Shown here in pieces: positions 47,188 through 57,352 of a stretch of DNA of 64,000 nucleotides. The stretch is from Rhodospirillales bacterium (lineage in GTDB: Bacteria; Pseudomonadota; Alphaproteobacteria; Rhodospirillales; Defluviicoccaceae): contig JADJXQ010000001.1 of assembly GCA_016710335.1 (NCBI GenBank), positions 620,001 through 684,000 of the forward strand. Reading direction: 5' to 3'. The first letter of the stretch is position 1; each line of letters starts with the position of its first letter. The notes under the pieces were generated by a model. It did no database searches. It saw only the letters and a list, made by a program, of their open reading frames with translations, and was not told where the DNA came from. Both the position numbers and the translations under genes were made by a program.

Positions 47188-47472
47188 TCAGTCCGCGGGC
47201 ATGATCTTTTTCCAGCGGCGGACGATGACGCTCTCGAACAGCCCCGCCCGAGCGTAGGGATCGTCGGCAGTGAAGGCCTCGGCCGCCTGCCTGTCCGCAA
47301 ATTCCATGAGCAGCAGGCTTCCAATCATGGCGGTCCCGTCGTCGCTCTGCAGCGGTCCGACGGCGAACACCCGGTCCTTGAAACGCCCCAGATACTCGAG
47401 ATGCTTCGATCGGGTCTCCAGCCGCAACGCTTCCCGGCCCGGCTTGTCCCAGCACGTGATCATGAACAACAT
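47188..47472 (-). CDS. YciI-family protein
   Basis: 94 residues, ferredoxin-like fold of the YCII family: MLFMITCWDKPGREALR, RSKHLEYLG, MIGSLLLMEFADRQAAEAF, ADDPYARAGLFE. The conserved His and Asp of the putative active site are in KHLEYL and DDPY. Start ATG 47472. It lies 53 bases after gpsA and 60 before the EVE gene. Function unsettled (possible hydro-lyase-like activity). Confidence 0.92.
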   Translation of the reverse strand: MLFMITCWDKPGREALRLETRSKHLEYLGRFKDRVFAVGPLQSDDGTAMIGSLLLMEFADRQAAEAFTADDPYARAGLFESVIVRRWKKIMPAD

Positions 47473-47525
47473 GGCGCCTCCTTCTCTCCCATCCATCCCT
47501 TGGTCGTCGCTGCGAACATGGTGCT

Positions 47526-48533
47526 TTACAACTCTTCGGTGGTCAGCGGCCGGGACAAGAGCGCGGCGATCGTGGCGTCGATGTCGGCGCCGCGATGGAG
47601 CACGGCATCGACGGCGAAGCAGATCGGCATGTCGACACCGCGCCGTCGCGCCAGTCCGGCAACGGACGGCGCCGTCGTCACCCCCTCGGTGACGCCGTTT
47701 CGCGCTGCAAGAATATCCATCAGCGCTTCGCCCCGCCCGAGGGCGACGCCCAACGAAAAATTGCGCGACTGCGTGGCCGATGCCGTGAGGATCAAGTCGC
47801 CGAGGCCGGAAAGGCCCATGAGGGTGACCGGATCCGCCCCGTGCGCCGCCGCCAGCCGAGCCATCTCCGTGAGGCCGCGAGTGATCAGCGCGGCGCGGGC
47901 GTTCTCTCCGAGGCCGCGGCCGCTGACGATGCCGGCTGCTATGGCGAGCACGTTCTTGACGGCGCCGCCGATTTCGACGCCGACCACGTCCGAACTGGAA
48001 TAGATGCGGAAATGCGGGGTGCCGAGCGCTCGTGGAACCGCAGTCCGCACCCCGGCATCGGCGCTGGCCAGAGTGACCGCGGTCGGCAGGTCCCGCGCCA
48101 CTTCCGCAGCGAAGCTGGGTCCGGACAACACCGCAACCGGCGCCGCCGGCAGCGCCTCGGCGACGACTGCGCTCATCAGCGCGCCGCTCTCGGTCTCGAT
48201 GCCCTTGGCGCAAATCACCGCGCAGGTGTCGTGCCGCCACGATCCGGCAGCCTCCGCAAGGACGGTGCGCAGGTGCTGGGCCGGAACCGCGAGCAAAACC
48301 GTCCTTGCGTTCGTCGCCGCTTCGATATCAGCGGTTGCCCGGATCGCGGCGCCTAGTCGAACGCCGGGAAGAAACCGCGCATTCTCGTGCCGGTCGTTGA
48401 TGTCGTCCGCCACGTCAGGCTCTCGCGACCACAGCATGACGTCGCAACCCGCCCGCGCCGCGACCGTCGCGAGCGCGGTCCCCCACGCGCCGGCGCCGAC
48501 GATGCCGATCCGGTTTGCGCTGTTGCCGTCCAT
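47526..48533 (-). CDS. gpsA: NAD(P)-dependent glycerol-3-phosphate dehydrogenase
   Basis: Reduces dihydroxyacetone phosphate to sn-glycerol 3-phosphate for phospholipid synthesis. 335 residues from ATG 48533. Rossmann motif IGIVGAGAWGTALA, VLSGPSFAAEVA, the catalytic lysine in GAVKNVLAIAAG, and NARAALITRGLTEM are all present. The upstream extension to 48584 is unlikely. First gene of the gpsA-yciI-EVE-Rieske run; in related genomes tsaD often precedes it, but not here. Confidence 0.97.
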   Translation of the reverse strand: MDGNSANRIGIVGAGAWGTALATVAARAGCDVMLWSREPDVADDINDRHENARFLPGVRLGAAIRATADIEAATNARTVLLAVPAQHLRTVLAEAAGSWRHDTCAVICAKGIETESGALMSAVVAEALPAAPVAVLSGPSFAAEVARDLPTAVTLASADAGVRTAVPRALGTPHFRIYSSSDVVGVEIGGAVKNVLAIAAGIVSGRGLGENARAALITRGLTEMARLAAAHGADPVTLMGLSGLGDLILTASATQSRNFSLGVALGRGEALMDILAARNGVTEGVTTAPSVAGLARRRGVDMPICFAVDAVLHRGADIDATIAALLSRPLTTEEL

Positions 48534-48825
48534 GTCACGGTTATGGCCTCGCCTCCCTCCGGAAATCAAGAGCGGCAGACCCAACCGGACGTCTCAACGG
48601 AGGGTCCGTATCGGCCGGGGGGCCTCGGGGAAAGTCCTTCACTGGAAGAGGCTTACCGGATTCTTGAGCGAGGTCGGCCGCCAACGGCCTGCATTGGTTG
48701 TTCACGCCATCGGGACGCTCTGATAGAGCGAGGTTAGACATCTTGCAAATTCAATTCAGGGGCGGATCCGGAACAGCAGCAGCCATGTTCATCCGCCTCC
48801 GGTACGGACGGAGGGAGTGTTTTCG

Positions 48826-50058
48826 ATGAGAGCCATCGCGCTCTCCCTTTTTGGCCTGTTCTGCGGCGTGTTTCTGTTGATGGCGGGTGCCGGCGTGGTC
48901 GGCAGCGCCATTCCGGTGCGTCTCGGCGCGGCCGATGCGGCCAGCCACGTGATTGGCGCGGTGTCGGCCGCGTACTTCATGGGGCTGGTGATCGGCACCC
49001 TGTTCGGCAACCGCCTCATCGCCAGCGTTGGCCATATTCGCGCCTTCGCGACGTTCGCGTCGTTCCTGTCGGCTGCGATGCTGATGCACCCGCTGTTCCC
49101 ATGGGCGGCATCGTGGGCCGCTTTGCGCGTTGTGCAAGGCGTGTGCCTCGCGGGACTGTTCATGTGTACGGAAAGCTGGCTCAATCAGCAGGCGACCGAC
49201 GCCGTGCGCGGCCGGCTGCTGTCTCTCTACATGGTAGTGCTCTATCTCGGCCAGGGGCTCGGCCAGATTCTGCTGCCGATCCACGATCCGTCCGGCTTCG
49301 GCCTCTTCGTCGTCGCCTCCGTCCTCGTCTCGCTGGCGATCGTCCCGGTGGCCGCGGCGCGCATCGCCGGCCCGAAACGTCCTCGCCCGGCACGCATCTC
49401 CATCGTCCGCCTGTTCAACGGCTCGCCGATCGCCGCGGTCGGCGCCCTTGCCTCGGGGTGCATGCTCGGCGCCTTCTACGGGCTCGTTCCGCTGTTCACG
49501 CAACAGGTTGGGCTGTCGCTGCCGGAAATCGCACAATTTATGGGCTTCGCCATCGTCGGCGGCATCGTTATGCAGTGGCCGATCGGCTACGTCTCCGACC
49601 GCGTCGACCGCCGGGTCGTTATCGCCGCGATCAGCGCTTTGATCGCGGCGGTCAGTGGCGCCGTCATCGTGACCCACGACGGCGGCGCCCTCGACCTGCG
49701 GCTGTTGGCGCCGCTGTTGGGCGGCACGTTGTTTTCTCTTTATCCGGTGTGTGCGGCTCAGGCGAACGACCGCATCGAGCCGCGACAACGTCTCGGCGTC
49801 AGCGGCGGCCTCATCGTCACCTACGGGGTCGGGGCGGCGCTCGGTCCGCTCGCCGCCTCGGCTGCAATGGAGGCAACCGGCCCGCAGGGCCTGTTCTACG
49901 CCATCGCCGCCGTTGCGGTGCTAACCGCGCTTATGGCCATGGTGCGCAAGGCCTCCCGTTCGCCGTGTCCAGTCGAGGACAAGGTGCCGTTCCAGGTATT
50001 GCCTCGCACCACCCCGAACGTCGGTACGCTCAACCCGCACCTGGACGCGGCTCCGTGA
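48826..50058 (+). CDS. MFS permease (YcaD-like)
   Basis: 410 residues from ATG 48826 (GGAGGG 9 bases upstream; a GTG at 48817 is less likely). About 12 membrane helices with the MFS A-motif region GTLFGNRLIASVGHIRAF and, in the second half, QWPIGYVSDRVDRRVV. The family resembles YcaD/YfkF uncharacterised permeases. Substrate unknown. A hydrophilic tail of 40 residues (CPVEDKVPFQVLPR) follows. Divergent from gpsA. Confidence 0.92.
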   Translation: MRAIALSLFGLFCGVFLLMAGAGVVGSAIPVRLGAADAASHVIGAVSAAYFMGLVIGTLFGNRLIASVGHIRAFATFASFLSAAMLMHPLFPWAASWAALRVVQGVCLAGLFMCTESWLNQQATDAVRGRLLSLYMVVLYLGQGLGQILLPIHDPSGFGLFVVASVLVSLAIVPVAAARIAGPKRPRPARISIVRLFNGSPIAAVGALASGCMLGAFYGLVPLFTQQVGLSLPEIAQFMGFAIVGGIVMQWPIGYVSDRVDRRVVIAAISALIAAVSGAVIVTHDGGALDLRLLAPLLGGTLFSLYPVCAAQANDRIEPRQRLGVSGGLIVTYGVGAALGPLAASAAMEATGPQGLFYAIAAVAVLTALMAMVRKASRSPCPVEDKVPFQVLPRTTPNVGTLNPHLDAAP

Positions 50059-50391
50059 CGGCGCCGCCGAGCGAAGCTCGCAAGCATGTACGTGTGAACG
50101 CGAATTAGCCACGCGCGCCGCGCTCGGGCGATACTGCAGCCGTCCATGCGGAACGAGGGATTAGTTTGACAAGCTTGTCGGGTCCGCCCTAATTTCCGCT
50201 GCCTCGTGCAGCCGGAATGTGCGCCGGCTAGGGGGAAAATTCGGAGTTGCGCGGCAGAACGTTGACGTTGTGCAAAACGTCAACGTCAAGGGCCGCAGGA
50301 TCGTTTCCGGCGATGACGACCGTTGCCGGGTGGATGGGGACACGTGGACCGGAGCGCCTCTCCGGCGCCACCCAGGAGAATTGCGAAGAAC
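50059..50391 (+). promoter_or_regulatory. Promoter and operator region of the decarboxylase operon
   Basis: 333 bases without a gene. It holds a sigma70-like promoter TTGACA (50166-50171), 18 bases, TAATTT (50190-50195), a perfect 12-base palindrome GACAAGCTTGTC (50168-50179) overlapping the minus-35, and a perfect 11-bp inverted repeat at 50259-50286. Two palindromes suggest control by one or two regulators. Confidence 0.6.
50259..50286. promoter_or_regulatory. 11-bp inverted repeat (operator or mRNA hairpin)
   Basis: ACGTTGACGTT, 6-base gap GTGCAA, AACGTCAACGT: perfect. It lies about 64 bases after the minus-10 and 106 bases before the start codon, so it would be in the leader if that promoter is right: either a repressor site or an RNA stem-loop. 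Confidence 0.6.
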
Positions 50392-51945
50392 ATGCCTCTT
50401 GACGCCAAAATTCTCGAAACGTTCAGGGAACGTCGCAAGAAAGTCCTCGAAGGCGGTGGTGCGGCAAAAATCGCCAAACGTCACGAGAAAGGCCTGATGA
50501 CCGCTCGTGAACGGCTCCAATACCTGTTCCAGCCGGACACCTTCCAGGAGATCGGCGCCTACATCAAGCATCAGTGCACGTCTTTCGGGATGCAGGACGA
50601 GGACTATCCCGGCGACGGCATCGTATCGGGCACCGGCTATGTCGATGGTCGCCAAGTGACCGCCTTCAGCCAGGACTTTACCGTGCTCGGCGGCTCGCTC
50701 GGCAACATGCATGCGCGGCGCATGATCCAGGGCATGGACTACGCGCTGAAGAACGGTACGCCGCTGGTCGGCATCGCCGATTCCGGCGGCGCCCGCATCC
50801 AGGAGGGCGTAGACGCCTTGGCCGGCTACGGCCAGGTGTTCTACCGCAACGTGATCCTTTCGGGCGTCGTGCCGCAGATCTCGATCATCGCCGGGCCGTG
50901 CGCCGGCGGTGCCGCCTATTCGCCGGCGCTGACCGACTTCATCATCATGACCCGCGACAACGCCCAGCTGTTCATCACCGGTCCGCAGGTTATCAAGGCG
51001 GTGACCGGGCGCGAGGTCAGCATGGAGGACGTGGGCGGCGCGGTGATGCACGCCACGGTGAGCGGCAACGTCCACTTCGTCGCCGATGACGACCGCCACG
51101 CGCTGGACATCGCCAAGCAGTTGTTGAGCTACCTGCCTTCGAACAATTCCGACGATCCGCCGCACCGGCCGACCCCGGCCGTGACGATGGCGGACGACAG
51201 CGGCATGGACAAGCTGGTGCAGTCGGATCCGTCGTCCGCCATGGACATGCACGCCATTCTGCTGCGCCTCGTCGACGGCGGCCAATTCCTCGAGGTCCAT
51301 GCGGGTTTTGCCAAGAACATGATCGTCGGGTTCGGCCGGGTCGAGGGCATCGTCGTCGGCTTCCTCGCCAACAACTCGATGGAAAAGGCCGGTTGCCTCG
51401 ACATCGACTCGTCCGACAAGGCCGCCCGCTTCATTCGCTTCTGCAATGCGTTCAACATCCCGATCACCACCCTGGTCGACGTTCCCGGGTTCCTGCCGGG
51501 CATCGAGCAGGAACGGGGCGGCATCATCCGCCACGGCGCCAAGATGCTGTTCGCGTACTCGGGCTGCACGGTGCCGAAGATCACCCTGCTGCTTCGCAAG
51601 TCGTACGGCGGCGCCTACCTCGCCATGTGCAGCCAGGATCTCGGCGCCGATGTCGTCTACGCGTGGCCGACCGCCGAGGTCGCAGTGATGGGCGCCGATG
51701 GCGCCGTCAACATCCTGCATCGGGACCGGCTCAAGCAGGCCGAGGATCCGGCCAAGCTCAGAGCGGAGCTGGTGGCAGAGTATCGAGCCGAATTCGCGTC
51801 GCCTTATATGGCCGCGGCGCGTGGCTACGTGACCGACATCATCGCGCCGGCGCGCACCCGCTCCGTCCTGTCGATGTCGCTGCGCAAGCTTCTGAACAAG
51901 CGCGAAATGCGCCCGCCGAAGAAGCACGGCAACATCCCACTCTAA
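50392..51945 (+). CDS. mmdA: Acyl-CoA carboxyltransferase, alpha subunit of a Na+-pumping decarboxylase
   Basis: 517 residues from ATG 50392 (CAGGAGA upstream). Carboxyltransferase of the PccB/MmdA type: KMTARERL-like GLMTARERLQYLF, DSGGARIQEGVDALAGYG, GPCAGGAAYSPALTDF, VDVPGFLPGIEQERGGIIRHGAKM and the ending PPKKHGNIPL, which is the C-terminus of methylmalonyl-CoA decarboxylase alpha. It moves CO2 from an acyl-CoA to the biotin carrier. Substrate methylmalonyl-CoA is most likely; glutaconyl- or propionyl-type substrates are possible. No epimerase or mutase is in the operon. Next genes are gamma, carrier and beta. Confidence 0.9.
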   Translation: MPLDAKILETFRERRKKVLEGGGAAKIAKRHEKGLMTARERLQYLFQPDTFQEIGAYIKHQCTSFGMQDEDYPGDGIVSGTGYVDGRQVTAFSQDFTVLGGSLGNMHARRMIQGMDYALKNGTPLVGIADSGGARIQEGVDALAGYGQVFYRNVILSGVVPQISIIAGPCAGGAAYSPALTDFIIMTRDNAQLFITGPQVIKAVTGREVSMEDVGGAVMHATVSGNVHFVADDDRHALDIAKQLLSYLPSNNSDDPPHRPTPAVTMADDSGMDKLVQSDPSSAMDMHAILLRLVDGGQFLEVHAGFAKNMIVGFGRVEGIVVGFLANNSMEKAGCLDIDSSDKAARFIRFCNAFNIPITTLVDVPGFLPGIEQERGGIIRHGAKMLFAYSGCTVPKITLLLRKSYGGAYLAMCSQDLGADVVYAWPTAEVAVMGADGAVNILHRDRLKQAEDPAKLRAELVAEYRAEFASPYMAAARGYVTDIIAPARTRSVLSMSLRKLLNKREMRPPKKHGNIPL

Positions 51946-52022
51946 CCGCCGGTTCCACGCGCCGGGCCTTGACCTGGCGGTGCTGAAACAGAGCTGACGG
52001 CCATGAAACAAGGGAAGAAAGA

Positions 52023-52391
52023 ATGCAGGAAGCAGTGACGACCTCCGTCGGCGGTGCATTAGGTACTGCGTTTTTCGGCTACGTGATGACCATCGTCGTC
52101 TCGCTTGCGGCGGCCCTCCTGATCTGGGGTATCGTCAAGTCGCTCGAGAGGATGCATGGCGGGGGCAAGGCCGCGGCGGCGTCGGCAGCGGTCAGGATCT
52201 CCGTTGCTGCCGAGCCGGAGCCGATCGACGAAACGGCGCAACACGCGGCGGTCATCGCCGCGGCTGTTTACGCGCACATCGGGGCGCATCGGCTGGTTCA
52301 CATCGCCGAGGCCACGACCTCGGTCGGATGGCGCACCACCGGCCGGGCCATTCATCAGACATCGCATTCGCCCCGGCGCTCAGCCGACTGA
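52023..52391 (+). CDS. Decarboxylase gamma/delta-type membrane subunit (OadG-like)
   Basis: 122 residues. One membrane helix near the start (GYVMTIVVSLAAALLIWGIV) followed by a Lys/Gly-rich loop and a soluble tail containing HAAVIAAAVYAHIG, the pattern of OadG/MmdD subunits that hold the alpha subunit and carrier at the membrane-bound beta subunit. Position between alpha and carrier fits. Sequence is poorly conserved in this family, so the call rests on context. Confidence 0.8.
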   Translation: MQEAVTTSVGGALGTAFFGYVMTIVVSLAAALLIWGIVKSLERMHGGGKAAAASAAVRISVAAEPEPIDETAQHAAVIAAAVYAHIGAHRLVHIAEATTSVGWRTTGRAIHQTSHSPRRSAD

Positions 52392-52424
52392 GGGTGACAT
52401 TTTCGAAGTTGAGGGGTAGGGAAA

Positions 52425-52826
52425 ATGGTTAAGCAGTTGAAGATTACCGTTGAAGGCAAGGTCTACGACGTCACTGTGGAGGACGTCAGCGAAGACGCCG
52501 GAAGCACCTTCTATCCCGCGCCGGGGATGACGGCGACTTCCGCCGCTCCGGTCGCCCGGCCCGCCCCGTCCGCTGCGCCGGCCGCCAAACCGGCCGCTGC
52601 ACCCGCGGCGGGCGCTGGCGACAAGACCGCGCCGATGGGCGGCGTCATCATCGAGATCTCCGTCAAGGAAGGCGACAAGGTCAAGACCGGCGATCAGGTC
52701 GCGATCATCGAGGCGATGAAGATGAAACAGGTCATCGCCTCGGATCACGAGGGCACGGTATCGAAGATCCATGTCAAGGTCGGTGAAGCGGTCGACGCCG
52801 GTCAGCCCCTGATGACCATCTCCTAG
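52425..52826 (+). CDS. Biotin carboxyl carrier subunit
   Basis: 133 residues. Short N-terminal domain (LKITVEGKVYDVTVEDV), an Ala/Pro hinge of about 40 residues, and a biotinyl domain with EAMKMK (biotinylated Lys99) and KIHVKVGEAVDAGQPL. It shuttles CO2 from alpha to beta. 33 bases after the gamma gene, 15 before beta. Confidence 0.95.
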   Translation: MVKQLKITVEGKVYDVTVEDVSEDAGSTFYPAPGMTATSAAPVARPAPSAAPAAKPAAAPAAGAGDKTAPMGGVIIEISVKEGDKVKTGDQVAIIEAMKMKQVIASDHEGTVSKIHVKVGEAVDAGQPLMTIS

Positions 52827-52841
52827 GCGCGGAGCAGCGCC

Positions 52842-54116
52842 ATGGGCGACATCGAATTCCTGCAGATCTTCCAAGGTATCGCGACCCTAGCGGATTCCGA
52901 TCCGGCGTTGATGATCGGGAGGATCGCCCTCATCGCGACCGGTTTCCTCCTCATCTATCTCGGCAAGAAGGGCGTGCTCGAGGCCCTGATCATGATCCCG
53001 ATGGGACTCGGCATGGCGGCCATCAACGCCGCCGTCATGTTCGTGCCACCAAGTATGGTGCTCCCGGATCAGGTGGACCCTGTGACGCACATGGGTAAGG
53101 GCACGTTGTTCCTCAGTCCCCTCATCTCGGAGGGGGCGCAGTGGGCCAACATGCTACAGATCCAGTGGCTGCAGCCTGTCTACTCGTTCACCTTCTCGAA
53201 CGGTCTCATCGCCTGCCTTGTGTTCCTCGGCATCGGCTCGCTGCTCGACGTCGGGTTCGTCATGGCGCGTCCGTTCAAGAGCATGTTCATTGCCCTCTGC
53301 GGCGAATTGGGGACGTTTGTCGCCTTGCCGCTCGCGATCCTGTTGGGTCTGCCGCTGGCAGACGCGGCGGCCACGGCCACCATAGGCGGCGCCGACGGAC
53401 CAATGGTATTGTTCGCGGCCTTGATGCTGTCCGAGGACCTGTTCGTGCCAATCACCGTGGTGGCCTACCTCTATCTCGGCCTCACCTACGGCGGATATCC
53501 GTTCATGATCAAGGCGCTGGTTCCGCGACACATCCGTGGACTGGCGATGCCGCCCGAGAAAACCCGTACGATCACGCCTGACGAAAAAATCGTGTTCGCC
53601 GTCGTGGCGGCGACCGCTCTTTGTCTCCTCTTCCCGGTGGCCTCGCCGCTGTTTCTGTCGCTGTTCACCGGCGTGGTGATCCGCGAGAGCGGTCTCACCC
53701 ACTTCCACGAACTGTTCAGCAGCACCATCCTCTATGGCGCGACGTTTTTCCTGGGCCTGTTGCTGGGCGTCTTGTGTGAAGCCAGCACCATCCTCCAGCC
53801 GGAGGTGCTGATCCTGCTGATCATCGGCATCATCGCGCTCACCTTCTCGGGACTCGGCGGCCTCATGGGCGGCTACGTGCTGTACTTCTGGTACAAGCGC
53901 AAGGGCATCAACTACAACCCGGTGATCGGCATCGCCGCCGTGAGTTGCGTGCCGACCACGTCCAAGGTCGCCCAGAAGTGCGTTTCCGAGGTCAACCCCG
54001 GCGCGATCATCATGCCGCACGCGCTCGGCTGCAACATCTCGGGCGTCATCACCTCGGCAGTGTTCGCTGCGGTGTTGATCACCGTGGTGCGAGCCGCGGG
54101 CGGGGGCGCGTTCTAA
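52842..54116 (+). CDS. Sodium-translocating decarboxylase beta subunit
   Basis: 424-residue membrane protein of the OadB/MmdB/GcdB family that decarboxylates carboxybiotin and pumps Na+. About nine helices; characteristic stretches: GVLEALIMIPMGLGMAAINA, the ion site TIGGADGPMVLFAALMLS, and the late VSCVPTTSKVAQK and GCNISGVITSAVFAA. Full length. It couples free energy of decarboxylation to a sodium gradient, an uncommon energy device for an alphaproteobacterium with acs and liv transport. Confidence 0.97.
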   Translation: MGDIEFLQIFQGIATLADSDPALMIGRIALIATGFLLIYLGKKGVLEALIMIPMGLGMAAINAAVMFVPPSMVLPDQVDPVTHMGKGTLFLSPLISEGAQWANMLQIQWLQPVYSFTFSNGLIACLVFLGIGSLLDVGFVMARPFKSMFIALCGELGTFVALPLAILLGLPLADAAATATIGGADGPMVLFAALMLSEDLFVPITVVAYLYLGLTYGGYPFMIKALVPRHIRGLAMPPEKTRTITPDEKIVFAVVAATALCLLFPVASPLFLSLFTGVVIRESGLTHFHELFSSTILYGATFFLGLLLGVLCEASTILQPEVLILLIIGIIALTFSGLGGLMGGYVLYFWYKRKGINYNPVIGIAAVSCVPTTSKVAQKCVSEVNPGAIIMPHALGCNISGVITSAVFAAVLITVVRAAGGGAF

Positions 54117-54131
54117 CACGGCTGGTCGGCA

Positions 54132-54383
54132 TTGACGGAGCCGCCCCGCTCTCCGCCAATTTGGTTGCGTCTGCCCCGATGGCTCTACTGGGTCGTCGGG
54201 GCGGCGATCGCCTTCGCCGGCGCCTACCTGTTTCGCGGGCTGGGTGATCAATTCTCGATCCACCAACGCTGGCCGTTCTGGCTCGCCGGCACCGCCGCCA
54301 TCTTCGTCGGCCTGTGGGTCCTGTCGCTCGGCACCAAATCCCGACTCAACGCCTCCAGCCATCAACACCGTAGAAAACCTTAG
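54132..54383 (+). CDS. Small two-helix membrane protein
   Basis: 83 residues from TTG 54132, 15 bases after the beta subunit stop. Two helices: PRWLYWVVGAAIAFAGAYLF and PFWLAGTAAIFVGLWVLSLG, then a basic tail. No family recognised. No strong ribosome site; it may be a fifth gene of the decarboxylase operon. Confidence 0.5.
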   Translation: MTEPPRSPPIWLRLPRWLYWVVGAAIAFAGAYLFRGLGDQFSIHQRWPFWLAGTAAIFVGLWVLSLGTKSRLNASSHQHRRKP

Positions 54384-54409
54384 GGTGGATTAGCGAAGCG
54401 TAATCCGCC
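54384..54409. repeat. REP-like hairpin 1
   Basis: Outer stem GGTGGATTA/TAATCCGCC (one G-T pair), a bulged G on the 3' side, inner GC/GC pairs and a GAA loop. Same architecture as the hairpin at 60477-60502 beside the RAYT gene. Confidence 0.75.
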
Positions 54410-54781
54410 AATCGTGCATCCGAGACATCGAGCCGAGCCGGCGGATCATGGCTTTGCACTTTCCCGAACCCGGTTCTCGCCGGTATCGCTCAGCCTTGAC
54501 CCGCGCCGTGCCGGCGTCTACATGCCTTCATTGATCCGATAGGCGCGCCCGACCGCGGGCGACTCGCACCCCTGATTTCGCCGGTCTCCCGGCGCGCCAT
54601 CGGCATACATCCGACTACATCCGCATACATTTTCGTATCGGATTCGGACACATTCTGAAGGAAATCAGTATCTTAGGCCTGTCTGGCCTGTGTCCGACCG
54701 CAAAAAACGAACGGAAATCCTGCAAATTCTTCGGGTGGCGGCCGTGCTCTCGATCAGCGCGACCCGAAGACGCGTGGCCGA
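54410..54781. other. Gene-free stretch with repeat copy A
   Basis: About 370 bases between the decarboxylase operon and the liv operon (convergent). It contains the dispersed repeat at 54607-54701 and nothing else recognised. Confidence 0.6.
54607..54701. repeat. Dispersed 95-bp repeat, copy A
   Basis: Aligns without gaps to 63408-63502 with 67 of 95 identical bases by hand count. On the minus strand both contain ATG-TGT-CC(A/G)-AAT-CCG, that is MCPNP, as if both were remnants of one gene start or one mobile-element end. Confidence 0.7.
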
Positions 54782-55515
54782 TTACACGCCCAGGTGCCGG
54801 TGGAGAAAGTCGGGGTCCTGCATCAGGGCGGCGCCGTCGGCGTCGAACACCACTTCGCCCTTGACCAGGATGACGTGGCGATCGGCGACGTCGATCAGCT
54901 TACCGACGTTCTTGTCGACGACGATGCAGGCGATGCCGGCACGTTTGATGCGTGCGATCACCCGCCAGATCTCCTCACGGACCAGCGGCGCCAAGCCCTC
55001 CGTTGCTTCGTCCAGCAGCATGATCGCCGGATTGGTCATCAACGCCCGGCCAATGGTCAGCATCTGCTGCTCGCCGCCGGACAGCGCGGCGCCGGAACTG
55101 CCGGCGCGCTCGGCGAGGTTGGGGAACAACTCCAGCACCGTCTCCAGCGTCCAGTCCCGGCGGCCGCCGACGCCCGCGCGCGCCGCCATCACCAGGTTCT
55201 CGCGCACGGTCAGGTTGGGGAAGATGCCGCGGCCCTCCGGCACGTACGCCACCCCCGACGCGGCGATGCGATAGGTGGCGAGACGCCGGGTGTCGCGACC
55301 GAACGCGACCACCGACCCGCGGCTCGGTCGAACGAGCCCCATGATGGAGCGGAGCGCCGTGGTCTTGCCCATGCCGTTCCGCCCCATCAGGCTGATACAC
55401 TCGCCGCGCCGCAGCGAGAACGAGACGCCGCGGAGGATGTGGCTGGCGCCGTAGTGGGTGTGGACGTCGCGAAGTTCGAGCACCGTCTCGGCCGCGGCGG
55501 GCACATCGCGCTCTC

Positions 55516-55519
<4 letters not shown>
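54782..55519 (-). CDS. livF: Branched-chain amino acid type ABC transporter, ATPase LivF
   Basis: 245 residues. Walker A GRNGMGKTT, signature LSGGEQQ, Walker B IMLLDEATEGL. The short N-terminus (DVHTHYGASHILRGVSF) is of the LivF type. It overlaps livG by 4 bases. Drives uptake of branched-chain amino acids or related amides/acids; specificity depends on the binding protein. Confidence 0.95.
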
Positions 55520-56348
<829 letters not shown>

Positions 56349-56352
<4 letters not shown>

Positions 56353-57347
56353 GCCGGGGTGGATCTGCTCTTGCGAACGCCGGACGCGGTCGTCAGCAAG
56401 ACGCCGGCGAGGCCGTTCTTGAGCAGGAGCACCACGCCGATCACGAACGCCCCCATCAGTATCTGCCAGTGCTCGGCCAGGATCCCGACGATGGCGCGGT
56501 CGCGAACGATCTCCTCGACGCCGATCAGCGCCACCGCACCGATCAGGGCGCCGAACAGGGTGCCGATGCCGCCGAGGATGACCATAACCAGGCCAATGCC
56601 GGATTCCCGCCAGCCCAGCAACTGCGGCGCCACGAAGCCGTCGATGCAGGCGAACAGGAACCCCGCGAGCCCGGCGATGGTGGCGGAGAGGACGAAGCTC
56701 GCCAGCTTGAAGCGGTAGGTGTCGTAGCCGAGCGCCCGCATGCGGTGCTCGTTGACCTTGATGCCCTGGATCACCTCGCCGAATGGCGAGCGCAGCACCA
56801 CCACCAGCCCGGCGTAACAGGCGACCAATGCGCCGAGCGCGAAATAGTAGAGGGTCTCGCGGCTGTCGAAATCCAGGATCGTAACCCCGCCGATGGTCAT
56901 TGCCGGTTTGAACCAGATGTAGGCGCCGTCGGAGCCGCCGGCGATCGGCGAGTCGTGAAACAGAAAGAACAACATCTGCGCGAAGGCCAAGGTCACCATG
57001 ATGAAATAGATGCCGCTGGTCCGCACCACCAACGCGCCGATGACGAGTGCCGCGAGAGCCGTCACGCCGAGGCTGACCGGCAGCGCCAGCAACAGGTTGG
57101 CGGCCTCGCTTTCGGGCGCGAAGAGTTGCAGCGCGTAGGCCGCGAGCCCAAAGAACGCCGCATGGCCAAAGCTCACCAGGCCGGTGTAGCCGATCAGCAG
57201 GTCGAGGCTCATGGCGAAGATGGCGAACACGATCATGCGGGTCGCCACCTTGATCGCGTAGGTCTCGCCAAGCACCGGGACCAAGGCCAGGGCGATCACC
57301 ATGGCGACCAGCGCCAGCATCACGCCGCGGCCGGGGAGGGTGATCAT
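56349..57347 (-). CDS. livM: Branched-chain amino acid type ABC transporter, permease LivM
   Basis: 332 residues from ATG 57347, 6 bases after the livH stop; the longer frame to 57716 lies within livH and is excluded. LivM markers: SLDLLIGYTGLVSFGHAAFFG and the EAA-type loop KVNEHRMRALGYDTYRFKL, plus about nine helices. It forms the channel with LivH. Confidence 0.95.
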
Positions 57348-57352
57348 CGCGG

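Noticed and set aside
50161..52059. 632-codon minus-strand frame opposite the carboxyltransferase
   Set aside because: Antisense shadow of mmdA; no ribosome site or motif.
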